Below are positions 62,734-64,000 of a stretch of 64,000 nucleotides of DNA, one piece after another. Under the pieces are notes generated by a model, which saw nothing but the letters and a program-made list of their open reading frames with translations, did not search any database and was not told where the DNA came from. Origin of the DNA: Chryseosolibacter sp036402075. Its GTDB lineage: Bacteria > Bacteroidota > Bacteroidia > Cytophagales > Cyclobacteriaceae. The DNA lies in assembly GCA_036402075.1 (NCBI GenBank), contig DASWTP010000216.1, forward strand, positions 3,183 through 67,182, read 5' to 3'. Each line of letters begins with the position of its first letter. The first letter of the stretch is position 1. The position numbers were made by a program, and so were the translations under genes.

Positions 62734-63711
62734 ATGAAACACATCTCGCTACTTGTTCCCAAGGGTGGTATCCTGGGAAGCATCGAAGGTCCTCGTCAGC
62801 TACTGACACAAGTCAATCATTTCTTTACATCGAAAGGAGCCCATCCTCTTTTTAAATTGCAGTTGGTAGGTCTGTCGAAAACCACTCCGTTGAGTGGTGG
62901 GTTGTTCACTGCGAATGCCGATGTGTTGCTTCAAGACGTTGCAAAAACCGATCTCATCATTATCCCGGCTGTGGATGGAGAGTTGGAGAAAGCGCTTGAA
63001 GCGAATGCTGACTTCGTTCCGTGGATCACGCGGCACTACAAGGCTGGCGCGGAAGTGGCAAGTTTGTGCATGGGTGCCTTCATCCTCGCGTCAACGGGCT
63101 TGCTCGCGGGCCGGAAATGTGCAACCCACTGGCTGGCGGCAGAACAGTTCAGAAAAATGTTTCCAGATGTAAACCTGATCGCTGAGAAGGTGATCACGGA
63201 CGAAAAAGGAATTTATACCAGTGGCGGGGCCTATTCTTACCTGAATCTGATTTTGTACCTCATCGAAAAGTTTGCCGGTCGTGATATGGCGATCCTTTGT
63301 GCCAAGGTGTTTGCCATTGAGTTGGAGCGTGAAAGTCAGTCACCGTTTATTATGTTTAAAGGCCAAAAAGACCATGAAGACAATGAGATTCGCACGGCAC
63401 AGGAGTTTATCGAAAACAACTATGCAGAAAAAATTACGGTAGATCAGTTGGCGTCCATGCTGGCCATTGGCAGAAGAAACCTCGAGCGCAGGTTCAAGAA
63501 AGCCACGTCAAATACGGTGGTGGAATACATTCAGCGGGTGAAGATAGAAGCTGCAAAGATGAGCCTTGAATCGTCTCGCGAGAACGTGAATGAAGTAATG
63601 TACAAAGTTGGCTATACTGACACGAAGGCCTTCCGCACAACATTTAAGAAAATCACCGGACTCTCGCCCATTCACTATCGCAATAAGTATAATCGCGAGA
63701 TGGCAGTGTAG
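62734..63711 (+). CDS. GlxA-family transcriptional regulator (DJ-1/PfpI plus AraC)
   Basis: Encodes 325 residues from the ATG at 62734 (in-frame upstream TTG at 62671 would give an unneeded extension). N-terminal DJ-1/PfpI-like domain (HISLLVPKGGILGSIEGPRQLL; nucleophile-elbow position ASLCMGAFILAST with Cys), then an AraC-type DNA-binding domain (ITVDQLASMLAIGRRNLERRFKKATS and VMYKVGYTDTKAFRTTFKKITGLSP). Divergent from the DHFR-like gene. Confidence 0.94.
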   Translation: MKHISLLVPKGGILGSIEGPRQLLTQVNHFFTSKGAHPLFKLQLVGLSKTTPLSGGLFTANADVLLQDVAKTDLIIIPAVDGELEKALEANADFVPWITRHYKAGAEVASLCMGAFILASTGLLAGRKCATHWLAAEQFRKMFPDVNLIAEKVITDEKGIYTSGGAYSYLNLILYLIEKFAGRDMAILCAKVFAIELERESQSPFIMFKGQKDHEDNEIRTAQEFIENNYAEKITVDQLASMLAIGRRNLERRFKKATSNTVVEYIQRVKIEAAKMSLESSRENVNEVMYKVGYTDTKAFRTTFKKITGLSPIHYRNKYNREMAV

Positions 63712-64000
63712 GCAATCGTTGCTATTCGCATTATCGAATGTCGGGAATTTGCTACCTTTAAAAGGTGAACCCGACCGTCCGCCCTTTGGTTGTTTCAAAA
63801 AAAGCATCCTTTATTGGCGTTGGTGTAATGAGCGTTAAGCGAGACGAAGCAACGCGTGCCCGAAATTTCGAAAAAGTTATTTCCGCACTGCCTTTGGGAT
63901 GTGGATTCCTTTGGATTCTCGCTCCACACCACAGACAAACTATTCACGATGAATCAGCCAAATCTTTGGTTGTTGACTTTAACTGAACCAACTTAATAAG
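63712..64000. other. Right-edge region without a supported gene
   Basis: A short GTG-started frame (63765-63986) has no recognisable protein pattern. TACCTTTA at 63753-63760 lies in a perfect inverted repeat ACCTTT-A-AAAGGT (63754-63766) that could be a promoter/operator for something that begins near or beyond the window end. Confidence 0.4.

Noticed and set aside
63765..63986. GTG-started frame of 73 codons at the right edge
   Set aside because: Composition and pattern are not protein-like and no family is recognisable.

Overview
The window looks like chromosomal DNA of a Bacteroidota bacterium, most likely from the Cytophagales. This is an inference from gene content: a SusC/SusD pair, a beta-propeller sensor kinase, FtsX-type permeases of the Bacteroidota kind, DUF4953 metalloprotease, DUF3667, many single-receiver response regulators, promoters of the TTTG-N20-TAnnTTTG type and a general lack of Shine-Dalgarno sequences. 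No rRNA, tRNA, transposon, phage gene or CRISPR array was seen.

Layout. 0-4.6 kb: TPR/propeller protein, lipoprotein, orphan FtsX permease. 4.7-18 kb: a nutrient-sensing and uptake block made of a propeller histidine kinase overlapping a LuxR-type regulator, then susC-susD plus two lipoprotein genes, a secreted protein and a large secreted zinc metalloprotease. 18-23 kb: TPR histidine kinase, alpha/beta hydrolase, DUF3667, kdsB, MmcQ/YjbR. 23-27.6 kb: a dense run of general-stress type small genes (YciF-like, low-affinity iron permease, coiled-coil lipoprotein, CsbD-like, two DUF1328 proteins, DUF2383, YihY/BrkB). Both DUF1328 genes are very short (54 and 55 residues). 28.4-34.4 kb: rpoN (sigma-54) followed by an NtrC-type activator, a PAS kinase and a receiver-PAS-kinase, all in one direction. 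34.5-36 kb: more stress-type proteins (Gln-rich disordered protein, YtxH) and a receiver. 36-39 kb: two AsmA/DUF748-like membrane proteins. 39.3-47.6 kb: receiver, receiver-kinase, and a 2155-residue soluble kinase with eleven tandem 92-residue HAMP repeats and three receivers. 47.8-55 kb: SGNH hydrolase, small proteins, amidase, and a CheB-CheR-PAS-kinase fusion. 55-64 kb: WrbA, two receivers (one lacking its phosphoacceptor Asp), glucose-dehydrogenase-like SDR, nuclease/phosphatase-family membrane protein, gamma-glutamyltranspeptidase, DHFR-like protein and a GlxA/AraC regulator.

How it fits together. About a third of the coding capacity is phosphorelay signalling, much of it soluble kinases and stand-alone receivers, set among small stress proteins (hydrophilins, CsbD, YtxH, YciF, DUF1328, WrbA). 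I infer a stress-adaptation region run by a phosphorelay network. Upstream of at least seven of the stress-type transcription units I see a similar GGCAY-plus-T-tract element, which could be a shared promoter or operator. The least explained element is a short minus-strand unit near 59.5-59.67 kb: a 20-codon ORF with a full Shine-Dalgarno sequence (rare in this phylum), a downstream segment able to sequester it, and its own intrinsic terminator.
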